This document shows, piece after piece, positions 48,900 to 57,295 of a stretch of DNA of 64,000 nt (the first letter of the stretch is position 1; each line of letters opens with the position of its first letter). The notes beneath the pieces are model-generated. The model was given only the letters and a program-made list of their open reading frames with translations. It did not search any database and had not been told where the DNA came from. Source of the stretch: Phocaeicola massiliensis B84634 = Timone 84634 = DSM 17679 = JCM 13223 (GTDB lineage Bacteria; Bacteroidota; Bacteroidia; Bacteroidales; Bacteroidaceae); assembly GCF_000382445.1 (NCBI RefSeq), contig NZ_KB905474.1, forward strand, positions 186,001-250,000, written 5' to 3'. The position numbers were made by a program, and so were the translations under genes.

Positions 48900-49104
48900 G
48901 TTTTCAAAACAATAACAAGCATTTATGGGAAGGAAAAGGAAAGTTTCCGAAAAGTTTTCCTACCTTCCCATAACATATTCACATTATATGAATATCTTTA
49001 TTCCGAAAACAAATTAGTTTAGCAATAAGCTATGATGTAATAACCTTGTTTTATTTTCCTCTTATTACCATTTTTACGAAACATTTTAGGTTAAAAAATA
49101 TGTT

Positions 49105-49974
49105 ATGAAAAGATTAATATTACTATTCTTGTTTACTTTAGGAATCATCTTACCTATCTTAGCACAGCCAAAAGAAATAGATGTCTACCTAATAGGTGGG
49201 CAATCAAATGCGACAGGACAAGCTTATGTTAGAAACATCCCAGCCTCTTTTAAAATTGACACAACAGTCCGAATCTATTATTCTCGTTTCCTCAACAAAG
49301 GAGAAGGCAGTGAGCAATGGAGTCCTTTATGCCAAGCTTCTGAAACAAAAAATAAATTCGGCATAGAATTAAGTTTAGGTACAAAGTTACAGTCTTTATA
49401 TCCCAAGCGCCAAATTGCATTGATAAAGCACGCTTTATCAGGTTCCAATCTATATCAACAATGGAATCCAGGAAACCGTCCGAAAAATATTCGTGGCGAA
49501 GAATACATAAAATTTATAAAGACTGTAAAAGATGCTATCACCAGTTTGAAACAACAAGGATATCACCCTATTATTAGGGCTATGGTTTGGCAACAAGGAG
49601 AAGCAGATGCACGTGATATAGCCGGAATGGAACAGTCTCGCCAATATAGTTCAAACCTAAAGAATTTTATAGAACAAATACGAAAAGAATTTAATAGCGA
49701 AAACATGTTATTTGTATATGGAACTGTCATGCCCATAGCCGCTGCCCGCTTTACAGGACGTGAGCTGGTAAGGAAAGCCCAAATTGCTGTTTCCGAGAAC
49801 TCAAACTCTGAGTTCTCCGTTAATAATACATTATTAATTCCAGCAGACGATTTACAAATGCTATCTAATGACTATCAAACTCCAGCGCCTAAAGATGATG
49901 TACATTTAGGAACATATGGCATTCTAACATTAGGCGAACGTTTTGCTGATGCTATTTATCAACGCTTAAAATAA
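49105..49974 (+). CDS. SGNH/GDSL carbohydrate esterase (sialate O-acetylesterase-like)
   Basis: The 289-residue protein has a signal peptide (about 1-20), the GQSN block with nucleophile Ser34 in LIGGQSNATGQ, and the C-terminal DVHLGTYG catalytic Asp-His pair, with AMVWQQGEADARD as the block III region. This fits the SASA/DUF303 group that removes acetyl groups from sialic acid or other sugars. It lies in the PUL after susD in the same direction, so it is likely induced with it. The acetylated sugar is not known. Confidence 0.85.
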   Translation: MKRLILLFLFTLGIILPILAQPKEIDVYLIGGQSNATGQAYVRNIPASFKIDTTVRIYYSRFLNKGEGSEQWSPLCQASETKNKFGIELSLGTKLQSLYPKRQIALIKHALSGSNLYQQWNPGNRPKNIRGEEYIKFIKTVKDAITSLKQQGYHPIIRAMVWQQGEADARDIAGMEQSRQYSSNLKNFIEQIRKEFNSENMLFVYGTVMPIAAARFTGRELVRKAQIAVSENSNSEFSVNNTLLIPADDLQMLSNDYQTPAPKDDVHLGTYGILTLGERFADAIYQRLK

Positions 49975-50061
49975 GAGCTTTTTAAATTAAGTTTTTGACA
50001 ATTACACAATAAAACACAATCAGTCAGGAATGATGAAACCTCTATTAACCCTTTGCAGATT

Positions 50062-51498
50062 ATGAAGAAAAGACTTAATATATTCTTGCTGGCATTCCCT
50101 TTGTGTCCAGTATTCCAGATTCAAGCTCAAGAAAAACCTAACCTGGTCTTCATCATGGCAGATCAATGGAGAGGAGATGCTTTAGGTTGTCTCGGAAAAG
50201 AACCTGTCAAAACACCTTGCCTGGACCAACTGGCCCGTGAAGGAGTGAATTTCACCAATGCTGTCAGCAGCTATCCCGTATCTTCACCGGCACGAGGCAT
50301 GTTGATGACAGGCATGTATCCGCATAAGAACAAAGTAACAGGCAATTGCAATTCTGCCAACGCTCCTTATGGAGTAGAACTTCCACAAGATGCACGCTGC
50401 TGGAGTGATATACTTAAAGCCAATGGATACCAAACAGGATATATCGGCAAATGGCATCTGGATGCTCCTTATGAACCGTACATAGATACTTACAACAACC
50501 ATGGTGCAGTTGCTTGGAACGAATGGTGTCCAAAAGAACGCCGGCACGGTTTTGACTATTGGACCGCTTATGGCACTTACGACTACCATTTAAAACCCAT
50601 GTACTGGGACACTGACACTCCCCGGGACAGTTTTTATTATGTCAATCAATGGGGACCGGAGTATGAAGCCGACAAAGCGATTGAGTACCTCAACGGACAT
50701 ATAGATAAAACGCAGCCATTTGCCTTAGTCGTATCCATGAACCCTCCACACACCGGTTACGAGTTGGTGCCCGACCGATACAAGGAGATGTATAAAAACC
50801 TGAATGTAGAGGCATTATGTGCCAACCGTCCCGACATTCCCGCCAAAGGCACTGAAATGGGTGACTATTTCCGAAACAATATCCGCAATTACTATGCCTG
50901 CATGACCGGAGTCGATGAAAATATAGGTCGGATAATCAACGAATTGAAACGTTTGGGTTTATTTAAAAATACTATTGTAGTATTCACTTCTGACCACGGC
51001 ATCTGCATGGGGGCTCATGAACAAGCCGGAAAAGATATCTTTTATGAGGAATCCATGCGAATTCCCGTCCTTATCTCATGGCCGGAAAAAATAAAGCCGA
51101 AAACCGACCGAACAACCATGATAGCTTTTGCCGACTTGTATCCGACCCTGCTTTCCATCATGGGCTTTCAGCAACAAATACCGGAAGAAGTACAAACATT
51201 CAACCTCGCTTCCGTTCTCCTCTGCGGAAAAGAAAACAACCGCATTGTCCAACCCTATTATTACATACAGTCATCCAATCCGGCAACAGGCTACCGGGGA
51301 TTACGCACCGACACACATACGTTTACTATCCATGCAACCGATGGAAAGGTAGATAAGATTATTCTATTCGACAGGAGATCAGACCCTTATCAAATGAATA
51401 ATATAGCTATGCAGCATCCCAAACTGGTAAACCGACTGAAAAGCCAATTAAAAACATGGCTGCAAAAAACAGAAGATCCATTTTTAAATTATTTATAA
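50062..51498 (+). CDS. Type I sulfatase, serine-type (formylglycine-dependent)
   Basis: From the ATG at 50062 the protein has 478 residues with a signal peptide (about 1-22). PNLVFIMADQWRGDALGC supplies the metal ligands and SSPAR (74-78) is the modification motif with Ser74 instead of Cys, so it needs an anaerobic sulfatase-maturing enzyme. GYIGKWHLDAPYEPY and VVFTSDHGICMGAHEQ complete the site. An upstream ATG at 50053 is less likely. It would remove sulfate esters from the PUL's glycan; regiochemistry cannot be predicted. Confidence 0.93.
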   Translation: MKKRLNIFLLAFPLCPVFQIQAQEKPNLVFIMADQWRGDALGCLGKEPVKTPCLDQLAREGVNFTNAVSSYPVSSPARGMLMTGMYPHKNKVTGNCNSANAPYGVELPQDARCWSDILKANGYQTGYIGKWHLDAPYEPYIDTYNNHGAVAWNEWCPKERRHGFDYWTAYGTYDYHLKPMYWDTDTPRDSFYYVNQWGPEYEADKAIEYLNGHIDKTQPFALVVSMNPPHTGYELVPDRYKEMYKNLNVEALCANRPDIPAKGTEMGDYFRNNIRNYYACMTGVDENIGRIINELKRLGLFKNTIVVFTSDHGICMGAHEQAGKDIFYEESMRIPVLISWPEKIKPKTDRTTMIAFADLYPTLLSIMGFQQQIPEEVQTFNLASVLLCGKENNRIVQPYYYIQSSNPATGYRGLRTDTHTFTIHATDGKVDKIILFDRRSDPYQMNNIAMQHPKLVNRLKSQLKTWLQKTEDPFLNYL

Positions 51499-51501
51499 CC
51501 C

Positions 51502-52086
51502 ATGAAGATACTATATACATTCCTTCTCTTCCTTATGAACTGTGTACTGAGTGTTGCACAACCGGAAATCATTGTACCCAAACCGCATCAATTGAAATGG
51601 CACGAAGCGGAAATGGGAGCCGTATTTCATTATGACCTCCACGTATTCGACGGCATCCGCTACGGACAAGGCAATAACCGTATCAGCCCCATTGAAGATT
51701 ATAATATATTTAATCCTACCCAACTGGATACTGACCAATGGATTCAGGCAGCCAAAGCCGCAGGCTGCAAATTCGCCGTACTCACAGCCACGCATGAAAC
51801 CGGCTTCGGATTGTGGCAAAGTGACGTAAACCCATACTGCCTGAAAGCTGTAAAATGGCGTGACGGCAAAGGAGACATTGTCCGCGACTTTGTCAACTCC
51901 TGCCGTAAGTATGGTATCCAGCCGGGCATCTATGTAGGCATCCGGTGGAATTCACTTCTGGGTATCCATAATTTCAAGGTAGCCGGTGACGGAGAATTTG
52001 CCGCCAACCGACAGGCGTGGTATAAACGCTTCTGCGAGAAAATGGTGGAAGTAAGTTACGAAAAGAGTGTAATTTATTGGAAATGA
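51502..52086 (+). pseudogene. Alpha-L-fucosidase (GH29) truncated by the conjugative element
   Basis: A signal peptide (about 1-20) and the GH29 start are clear (KPHQLKWHEAEMGAVFHYDLHVF; FAVLTATHETGFGLWQS; YGIQPGIYVGIRWNS). Homology fails after about residue 180 (FCEKMVEVSYEKS) and the frame stops at 52086. The catalytic half, including the nucleophile Asp, is missing. It begins 4 nt after the sulfatase, so it was the third enzyme of the PUL operon. The rest of the gene should lie beyond the far end of the integrated element. Confidence 0.88.
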
Positions 52087-52136
52087 GCGTAGGTTAATTG
52101 CTCATGATAGTAATAGGTTACGATTTAGTTAGTTAT

Positions 52137-52391
52137 CTACTGCATCATCCTTCTGCGCATTGCGTAACCTTCAAAGAACTCTTCGTATGCAAAAGTAACA
52201 ATAAAACGGGAGATTTTGAAATGAATCTCCCTAATTTTTTTCTTCTCATACAAGTTTTTCCGTAAAAGCGGTTTTATCCGTCGGTACACCATCGCCCAAA
52301 AGGATTTTGAACGGACGTATGCCGACTGCCGCATAAGCGGCGAAAAGGGCTTTGCCTCACGCCTAAACAACAGTTTAGACTGATGATGCAA
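52137..52391 (-). CDS. Small basic protein at the end of the conjugative element, doubtful
   Basis: This frame encodes 84 residues rich in Arg and Lys (AKPFSPLMRQSAYVRSKSFW; VYRRIKPLLRKNLYEKKK). It ends next to the element boundary. No domain is recognised. An internal ATG (MRQSAYV) is an alternative start. It may be a real small gene or a chance frame. Confidence 0.3.
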   Translation of the reverse strand: MHHQSKLLFRREAKPFSPLMRQSAYVRSKSFWAMVYRRIKPLLRKNLYEKKKIREIHFKISRFIVTFAYEEFFEGYAMRRRMMQ

Positions 52392-53057
52392 GGCCCATTT
52401 CTTTTGTGCTTATGCCAAAGAGGTGCTTTTACGGGTTCGCAGATGATTTCTTTTTCCGCTGTTCCTTTGAGCCGTAAGCGGAAAGCCGTGTCTGACCGCC
52501 CGATCCATAAATGGAACAAGCCGTCATGCACGGCAGGCAAACCGGGAAGAATGATTTTATCCGTCAGACCGGACACGCTCGGACAGACATATAAAATCAT
52601 ACTTCCTTGCCGGTGGTTTACCCGGTTCCACGCTTCCGGCTATGTCCCTTTTCCTTTTTGGCGTTTTCCCTTTTTCACGGATTTCTCTTTTGAAGTTTTC
52701 CTGTCTAATCTGCCTCCACTTCCGTTTACCTCCATTTTCGCGTCTTTCAGTGAGCCGCATCAGGCAGTCATTTCCGTTCTGGGCGCAAAGGTAATTCCGG
52801 GATTGGACGGGAATGCAAGGTCAAGCCTCCTGTTTTCGGAAAAAATCTCCAGCCCTGCGGGTAGTATTTTTCCCGAAAAACCTTGCATTCCCTAATCCCT
52901 ACCTTTTCAAGCACCCGAAACGAAAACGACCGATGCGACAGAAAGACGCATAAAAAAAATGTCGGATAAACGAGAGGCAGATAAGATAGTTTGAAACTCA
53001 ACTCCCTCAGCTCTTGAATCCGCATTAAAAAAATAAAAAATCAAAAACAGCGAAGAT
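52392..53057. other. Leader region of the rightward ICE cluster
   Basis: This segment of about 670 bp has no gene that I can support. Overlapping frames on both strands have no recognisable domain. It holds the large inverted repeat described separately and must contain the promoter for the genes from 53058 rightward. Confidence 0.5.
52800..52898. repeat. Long imperfect inverted repeat in the ICE leader
   Basis: GGGAATGCAAGG in the left arm (ending 52820) pairs with CCTTGCATTCCC in the right arm (from 52881), extended outward by GGATT/AATCC. Inside, TTTTCGG-AAAAA faces TTTTTCCCGAAAAA. The whole can fold into a stem of about 40 bp with bulges and a GC-rich tip. Confidence 0.8.
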
Positions 53058-53272
53058 ATGACGGCAACGGCAAATTTCAGACAAATGGCGCAGTACATAG
53101 GGTTTGCGATATGCGGCTTAATGGTGCGCACCGCCTTCGGGGTGTTCGGCATCCTTTGGGCATCATTAGAGAGATTGTAAACGGAGTGTTCCGAGTGGCG
53201 ATAGGCGTAATCGTGGCTATCCTTTCCACTATCGCCTTCTTCGGTTTCATCCTTTGGTTATTCACCCTTTAA
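53058..53272 (+). pseudogene. Small two-TM membrane protein, frameshifted
   Basis: Two overlapping frames look like halves of one protein. The first (53058-53180) gives MTATANFRQMAQYIG then a hydrophobic FAICGLMVRTAFGVFGIL, and ends LWASLERL. The second (53111-53272) becomes meaningful from about 53163 (IIREIVNGVFRVAIG, then a TM ending FFGFILWLFTL). Adding one G to the GGG at about 53158-53160 would join them into a 71-residue two-TM protein. It is the first gene of the rightward ICE cluster. Either the gene is broken, the base is an error, or the shift is translational. Confidence 0.6.
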
Positions 53273-53283
53273 CCCCTACCGAC

Positions 53284-53505
53284 ATGGCAAAGAGAAGCAG
53301 CAAAACGGTAGCGCAGCAATGCAGATACTACGAGGTGGACAACATCTTCGTGTACATGGTGGAAACGTACATCAACGGCAACATATCCGTGTTCCGTGAA
53401 CTCTACCGAGAACTGAACAAGGACGCACGGAGGGATTTTACAGACTTCCTTCTGAGCGAGGTAGAGCCGACCTATTGGAGAGAGATACTGAAACAGACAA
53501 TCTAA
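53284..53505 (+). CDS. Small ICE protein, function unknown
   Basis: From MAKRSSKTVAQ the product has 73 residues, acidic in its second half (NISVFRELYRELNKDARRDF). It begins 11 nt after the upstream stop and is followed by the PcfK-like gene after 13 nt, so it is in the operon. I do not recognise a domain. Confidence 0.7.
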   Translation: MAKRSSKTVAQQCRYYEVDNIFVYMVETYINGNISVFRELYRELNKDARRDFTDFLLSEVEPTYWREILKQTI

Positions 53506-53518
53506 AAACGACAGCGAT

Positions 53519-53941
53519 ATGAAAGGAACAGAACATTTCAAGAGAACGATACAGATGTATCTGGAGCAGCGTGCAGCGGAAGATGCGCTCTTTGCGAAGA
53601 ACTACCGCAACCCTGCTAAGAACATAGACGATTGCGTCACCTACATTCTCAACTACGTGCAGCGGAGCGGTTGCAACGGCTTCACGGACGGGGAGATATT
53701 CGGGCAAGCCGTCCACTACTATGACGAGAACGAGATAGAGGTAGGCAAGCCCATTCAGTGCCACGTGGCGGTGAACCATGTTGTGGAACTCACGGCGGAG
53801 GAAAAGGCGGAAGCACGGCAGAACGCAGTCCGCAGATACCAAGAAGAAGAACTCCGCAAGTTGCAGAACCGCAGCAAGCCGAGAACCGCCACCAAAGCGA
53901 CCGCACAAGAAGTACAACAACCCAACCTATTCAATTTCTGA
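53519..53941 (+). CDS. PcfK-like protein
   Basis: The 140-residue protein (MKGTEHFKRTIQMYLEQRA; NIDDCVTYILNYVQRSGCNGF; MxxGEIFGQAVHYYDE-type centre) fits the PcfK-like family of Bacteroidota conjugative elements. It lies 2 nt ahead of the PcfJ-like gene, the usual partner. Its role is not known. The Lys/Arg/Thr-rich tail (NRSKPRTATKAT) may bind nucleic acid, which is an inference. Confidence 0.8.
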   Translation: MKGTEHFKRTIQMYLEQRAAEDALFAKNYRNPAKNIDDCVTYILNYVQRSGCNGFTDGEIFGQAVHYYDENEIEVGKPIQCHVAVNHVVELTAEEKAEARQNAVRRYQEEELRKLQNRSKPRTATKATAQEVQQPNLFNF

Positions 53942-53943
53942 TT

Positions 53944-55233
53944 ATGAAACCGAGAACACCCATACAGCAGGAAGTCGCACGATTAAGCGAGCGACTGCCC
54001 AAATTGACCGCCACACAGAGGGCATACGCTTTCCGTCATTGCTTCAAGCATTACGCCATCAAGAGGGCGGACGGCACGAACATCTGCACCGAGTGTGGAC
54101 ATTCGTGGAGGAGTGAACACGACCTTGCGGACACCGTTTGCGGATGCACCTGCCCCCATTGCGGCATGAAGCTGGAAGCGTTGCGCACCCGAAAGAGCGT
54201 GTTCAGCGAGAACGAGTATTTCTGCATCATCACCACCTGCAAGCAGTACCAAGTGATACGCTTCTTCTTCGTCAAATCCCGATACAAGGCAGGGCAGGCA
54301 GCCGAGTATTCCATTTATGAAGTGGTGCAAAGGTGGATTTCGCCCAAAGGCACAACCGTCACTGTCGCCCGACTGCGAGGAATGTCCATACTTTACTACG
54401 ACCTATGGGCGGAATACAGCGACATGGAGGTACGCAAGAACAACAAACTCCGTGCATACGATATAAACCCCGTCTGCACCTATCCCCGACAGCGTTTCAT
54501 ACCCGAACTGAAACGCAACGGCTTCAATGGCGAATACCACAACATACTGCCTTACGACCTTTTCACGGCTATCCTTTCCGACAGCCGAGCCGAAACGCTG
54601 TTGAAGGCAGGGCAATATCCCATGTTGCGCCACTACATCCGCAGTTCCTTTGACATAGAGAGGTATTGGGCATCCATAAAGATATGTATCCGTAACGGTT
54701 ACACCATTTCGGACGGCTCCATGTGGCGTGACACCATAGACCTCCTGCGTCATTTCGGCAAGGACACGAACAGCCCGAAGTACGTCTGTCCCTCCGACCT
54801 CAAAGCCGAACACGACAGACTTATGCACAAGCGCAACAAGGAGATAGAGCGCAAGAAGTTGGAGGAACGCATCCGCCAAGCGAAGAAACACGAGAAGGCA
54901 TACCGCAAACTCAAAGGCATATTCTTCGGCATTGCCTTTACGGACGGCACTTTGCAGGTGCGTGTGTTGGAGAGCGTGGCGGAGTTTGCAGCGGAAGGGA
55001 CGGAACTGCACCATTGCGTGTTTTCCAACTCCTATTTCCTTGAAAAGAACTCCCTTATCCTATCCGCCACCATTGACGGCAAGCGCATAGAAACGGTGGA
55101 GGTTTCCTTGAAGACATTGGAGGTGGTGCAAAGTCGTGGCTTGCACAATTCCAATACCGAGTACCACGACCGCATTGTAAACCTTGTGAACAGCAACGTG
55201 AACCTTATCCGCCAGCGGATGGAAGCGGCATAG
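53944..55233 (+). CDS. PcfJ-like protein
   Basis: From the ATG at 53944 the protein has 429 residues. The longer frame upstream overlaps the PcfK gene and is not used. Two cysteine pairs, ICTECGHSW and CGCTCPHCGMK (about residues 40-70), form a probable zinc ribbon. The C-terminal HHCVFSNSYFLEKNSLILSA with TVEVSLKTLEVVQSRGLHN is the conserved PcfJ core. It pairs with PcfK in many conjugative elements. The function is unknown, possibly nucleic-acid related. Confidence 0.85.
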   Translation: MKPRTPIQQEVARLSERLPKLTATQRAYAFRHCFKHYAIKRADGTNICTECGHSWRSEHDLADTVCGCTCPHCGMKLEALRTRKSVFSENEYFCIITTCKQYQVIRFFFVKSRYKAGQAAEYSIYEVVQRWISPKGTTVTVARLRGMSILYYDLWAEYSDMEVRKNNKLRAYDINPVCTYPRQRFIPELKRNGFNGEYHNILPYDLFTAILSDSRAETLLKAGQYPMLRHYIRSSFDIERYWASIKICIRNGYTISDGSMWRDTIDLLRHFGKDTNSPKYVCPSDLKAEHDRLMHKRNKEIERKKLEERIRQAKKHEKAYRKLKGIFFGIAFTDGTLQVRVLESVAEFAAEGTELHHCVFSNSYFLEKNSLILSATIDGKRIETVEVSLKTLEVVQSRGLHNSNTEYHDRIVNLVNSNVNLIRQRMEAA

Positions 55234-55257
55234 TATCAACCTATAATACCCAATAGT

Positions 55258-55515
55258 ATGGAAGTAAGAATTGAAAGCATGATTTGTCTGTGGGACGATA
55301 AAATCCCCACGATGTTCCTTGAATTTGTAAACCTCCTCACTCTTGCAACGAGTGAGGAGCAGTTAAGACGGAGTGTAAAGGACTTTGCCGAGAAGCACGA
55401 ACTTGACAGGTTTTTCCTTTACGGCTTCGGCTCCCACCATTTCTACCTGCACCAACGCTATACGAGTGACCCCGAAATGGTGATGAAGAACAGAATTCTG
55501 TCAGTACATTTTTAA
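55258..55515 (+). CDS. Small ICE protein, function unknown
   Basis: It encodes 85 residues (MEVRIESMICLWDDKIP; FAEKHELDRFFLYGFGSHHF). It is in the operon, 24 nt after PcfJ. No domain is recognised. Confidence 0.65.
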   Translation: MEVRIESMICLWDDKIPTMFLEFVNLLTLATSEEQLRRSVKDFAEKHELDRFFLYGFGSHHFYLHQRYTSDPEMVMKNRILSVHF

Positions 55516-55535
55516 CCACCCTAAAATCAACGATT

Positions 55536-55769
55536 ATGGCAACACGAATGACCATCAACGGAATAAGCACCTGCACGGAAGCTGGTACGGAGAAATACGA
55601 GCGTTTCCAATTAGGTATCGGCAGACGCAAGCGGACACTTGTGCAGTACGACTACCGCCACCCCACAGACGGAGAGTTGTTCTCTTGTGTCAAACCCACA
55701 TTGGACGAGTGCCGAGCCGCACGGGACAAGTGGCTCACGGAAAAGGAAGAAAAGGAGGACAACCGATGA
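55536..55769 (+). CDS. DUF3873-type protein
   Basis: The 77-residue protein (TINGISTCTEAGTEKYERFQ; RRKRTLVQYDYRHPTDGELFS) fits DUF3873, a small family found in Bacteroides conjugative elements. Its stop overlaps the next start (ATGA), so translation is coupled. Confidence 0.75.
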   Translation: MATRMTINGISTCTEAGTEKYERFQLGIGRRKRTLVQYDYRHPTDGELFSCVKPTLDECRAARDKWLTEKEEKEDNR

Positions 55770-56011
55770 AAGCAGCCTATCAAACGCTGATAGTGAAGTT
55801 CAGCCAGCCTATCAAAGTATTGGACGGCATCTTTGACGATGCCGAAGCGTGGGGAGTTGATACCCTAAAAGGGTGGATAGACGACTACGAGAGCAGCAGG
55901 TTTACCGCCATCAACAGCCATACGGCAGTCATCACAAGCGAGTACAATATGGAGTGCCTGATGGAATGGCTGAAACGAAACACCCCCATTGCCGAGATAA
56001 CAGAATGTTAA
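55766..56011 (+). CDS. Small acidic ICE protein, function unknown
   Basis: The start is the ATGA overlap at 55766, giving 81 residues (MKAAYQTLIVKFSQPIKVLD; GWIDDYESSRFTAINSHTAV). A longer frame upstream lies inside the previous gene and is not used. No domain is recognised. Confidence 0.65.
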   Translation: MKAAYQTLIVKFSQPIKVLDGIFDDAEAWGVDTLKGWIDDYESSRFTAINSHTAVITSEYNMECLMEWLKRNTPIAEITEC

Positions 56012-56056
56012 ACAAGTTGGCGGTGTCCGCACCGCCAACCTAAAACCAAGAAAAGC

Positions 56057-56365
56057 ATGATAGCAAAGACGATTTTACAGCAGATAGGCGGCAGACGCTT
56101 TGTCGCCATGACGGGAAGCAAGGATTTTACAGACATGGGCAACGGCTTACGCATGAGCCTTGCGAGGAACAAGACGAGCGCAAACCGTCTTGACATCATC
56201 TACGATGCCGGCTTAGACCTTTACAATATGCGTTTCTACCGCAAAACGTTCAGTAAAAAGACATTCGAGTGCAAGACGAAGGACATCGAAACGCACGAGG
56301 GCATATACTGCGATATGCTGGAAGAAATGTTCACGATGGTAACGGGACTCTACACCCGTTTTTAA
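56057..56365 (+). CDS. Small ICE protein, function unknown
   Basis: It encodes 102 residues (GGRRFVAMTGSKDFTDMGNG; IIYDAGLDLYNMRFYRKTF; a C-terminal GIYCDMLEEMFTMVTGLYT). The pattern is common next to DUF3873 genes in such elements. A role is not known. Confidence 0.7.
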   Translation: MIAKTILQQIGGRRFVAMTGSKDFTDMGNGLRMSLARNKTSANRLDIIYDAGLDLYNMRFYRKTFSKKTFECKTKDIETHEGIYCDMLEEMFTMVTGLYTRF

Positions 56366-56482
56366 GTGGCGGCGGCAAAAGCCGCCCTACTTTCTTTCGG
56401 TGAGCATGATGGCGGACAAAGAAAGTAGCAAAGAAACCGCTGTCCCAATCTACGATAGTATTCACAAAAACAAGTTTCAATC

Positions 56483-56704
56483 ATGGAAGAAATCAGACAA
56501 AACGGAAAAATCATCTTGCACAGCGATGACGGAATAAGCATAAAGATGATTTTCAAAAACCTCACGGGGAAGAATTTTCAAGGTCAGAAATATGCAGAGT
56601 ATATCCGGCACATCGCAATCGGGGAGATGGGATTTTCGCCCGGCATCATAGAGCATTGCAGGGACGGTGAAGTAATCGGCAAGGGAAAAATCCCGAATGT
56701 ATGA
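56483..56704 (+). CDS. Small ICE protein, last gene of the rightward cluster
   Basis: It encodes 73 residues (MEEIRQNGKIILHSDDG; QKYAEYIRHIAIGEMGFSPG). It lies 117 nt after its neighbour and ends just before the bidirectional terminator. No domain is recognised. Confidence 0.6.
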   Translation: MEEIRQNGKIILHSDDGISIKMIFKNLTGKNFQGQKYAEYIRHIAIGEMGFSPGIIEHCRDGEVIGKGKIPNV

Positions 56705-56711
56705 AAAGCGG

Positions 56712-56745
56712 AAAATCCGATGAAGTTGCGGCTTCATCGGATTTT
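56712..56745. terminator. Bidirectional terminator between the two ICE gene clusters
   Basis: A perfect 14-bp inverted repeat (AAAATCCGATGAAG at 56712-56725 with its complement at 56732-56745) surrounds a 6-nt loop, with A/T ends on both sides. Confidence 0.9.
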
Positions 56746-56767
56746 CATTTGTCAGGCATTTGCCATG

Positions 56768-57295
56768 TTACGGAATGTACAGCAGTGCAAACTCCGCCTT
56801 TCTCCGTTTGAGCAGCATGGCGTGCCGTTTACCCTTGTAGTTGCAGAAAGCGATATATTCCCGGTAAATGTTCCTGTCGCCCGCCTCCAATTTTCGGATC
56901 AGCGTGCTTTTGGGTATCTTTCCGCTCCCCAAAAGCCGGTATGGACCGACATTGTAGGCGAGCGTGGCAAGGAGCAGACTGTCACGCCCGAACTTGCGGA
57001 ACATGGCGCAGAACTTCCGCAAGTCTTTCCGCAGGAGCGCGTCCGCCTGCCGCTTCGTCATGGTGCGTGCCGAATACCTTTCCCCCGGCTGCACCTGATG
57101 CCCCCAGCCCACGTATGGGTGGTGTTTCTCCGAATGCCAGCCCTCGAAATACTTCGTACACCGAACCGCCCGCTCGAAAGGCGGCAGGCGGTAGATTGCC
57201 GCCTGCCCGTCCGTCCCCTTCTGACGGCTGTCCCGTGCGGACACGGAACAGACCGCCAGTAGCGAACAGAGGATAGCCATGAATACACGCATCAT
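56768..57295 (-). CDS. Lysozyme-like muramidase of the tra operon
   Basis: The 175-residue protein has a signal peptide (about 1-20). It follows the T4-lysozyme/GH24 pattern: KYFEGWHSEKHHPYVGWGHQ holds the catalytic Glu and GWGH, and LATLAYNVGPYRLLGSG the helical part. It probably opens peptidoglycan locally for the conjugation channel. Its start overlaps the traQ stop by 4 nt, and it is the last gene of the operon. Confidence 0.85.
   Translation of the reverse strand: MMRVFMAILCSLLAVCSVSARDSRQKGTDGQAAIYRLPPFERAVRCTKYFEGWHSEKHHPYVGWGHQVQPGERYSARTMTKRQADALLRKDLRKFCAMFRKFGRDSLLLATLAYNVGPYRLLGSGKIPKSTLIRKLEAGDRNIYREYIAFCNYKGKRHAMLLKRRKAEFALLYIP

Noticed and set aside
52383-52895. 170-codon frame on the + strand in the ICE leader
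   Set aside because: Proline- and phenylalanine-rich with no domain, overlapped by other frames on both strands and by the long inverted repeat.
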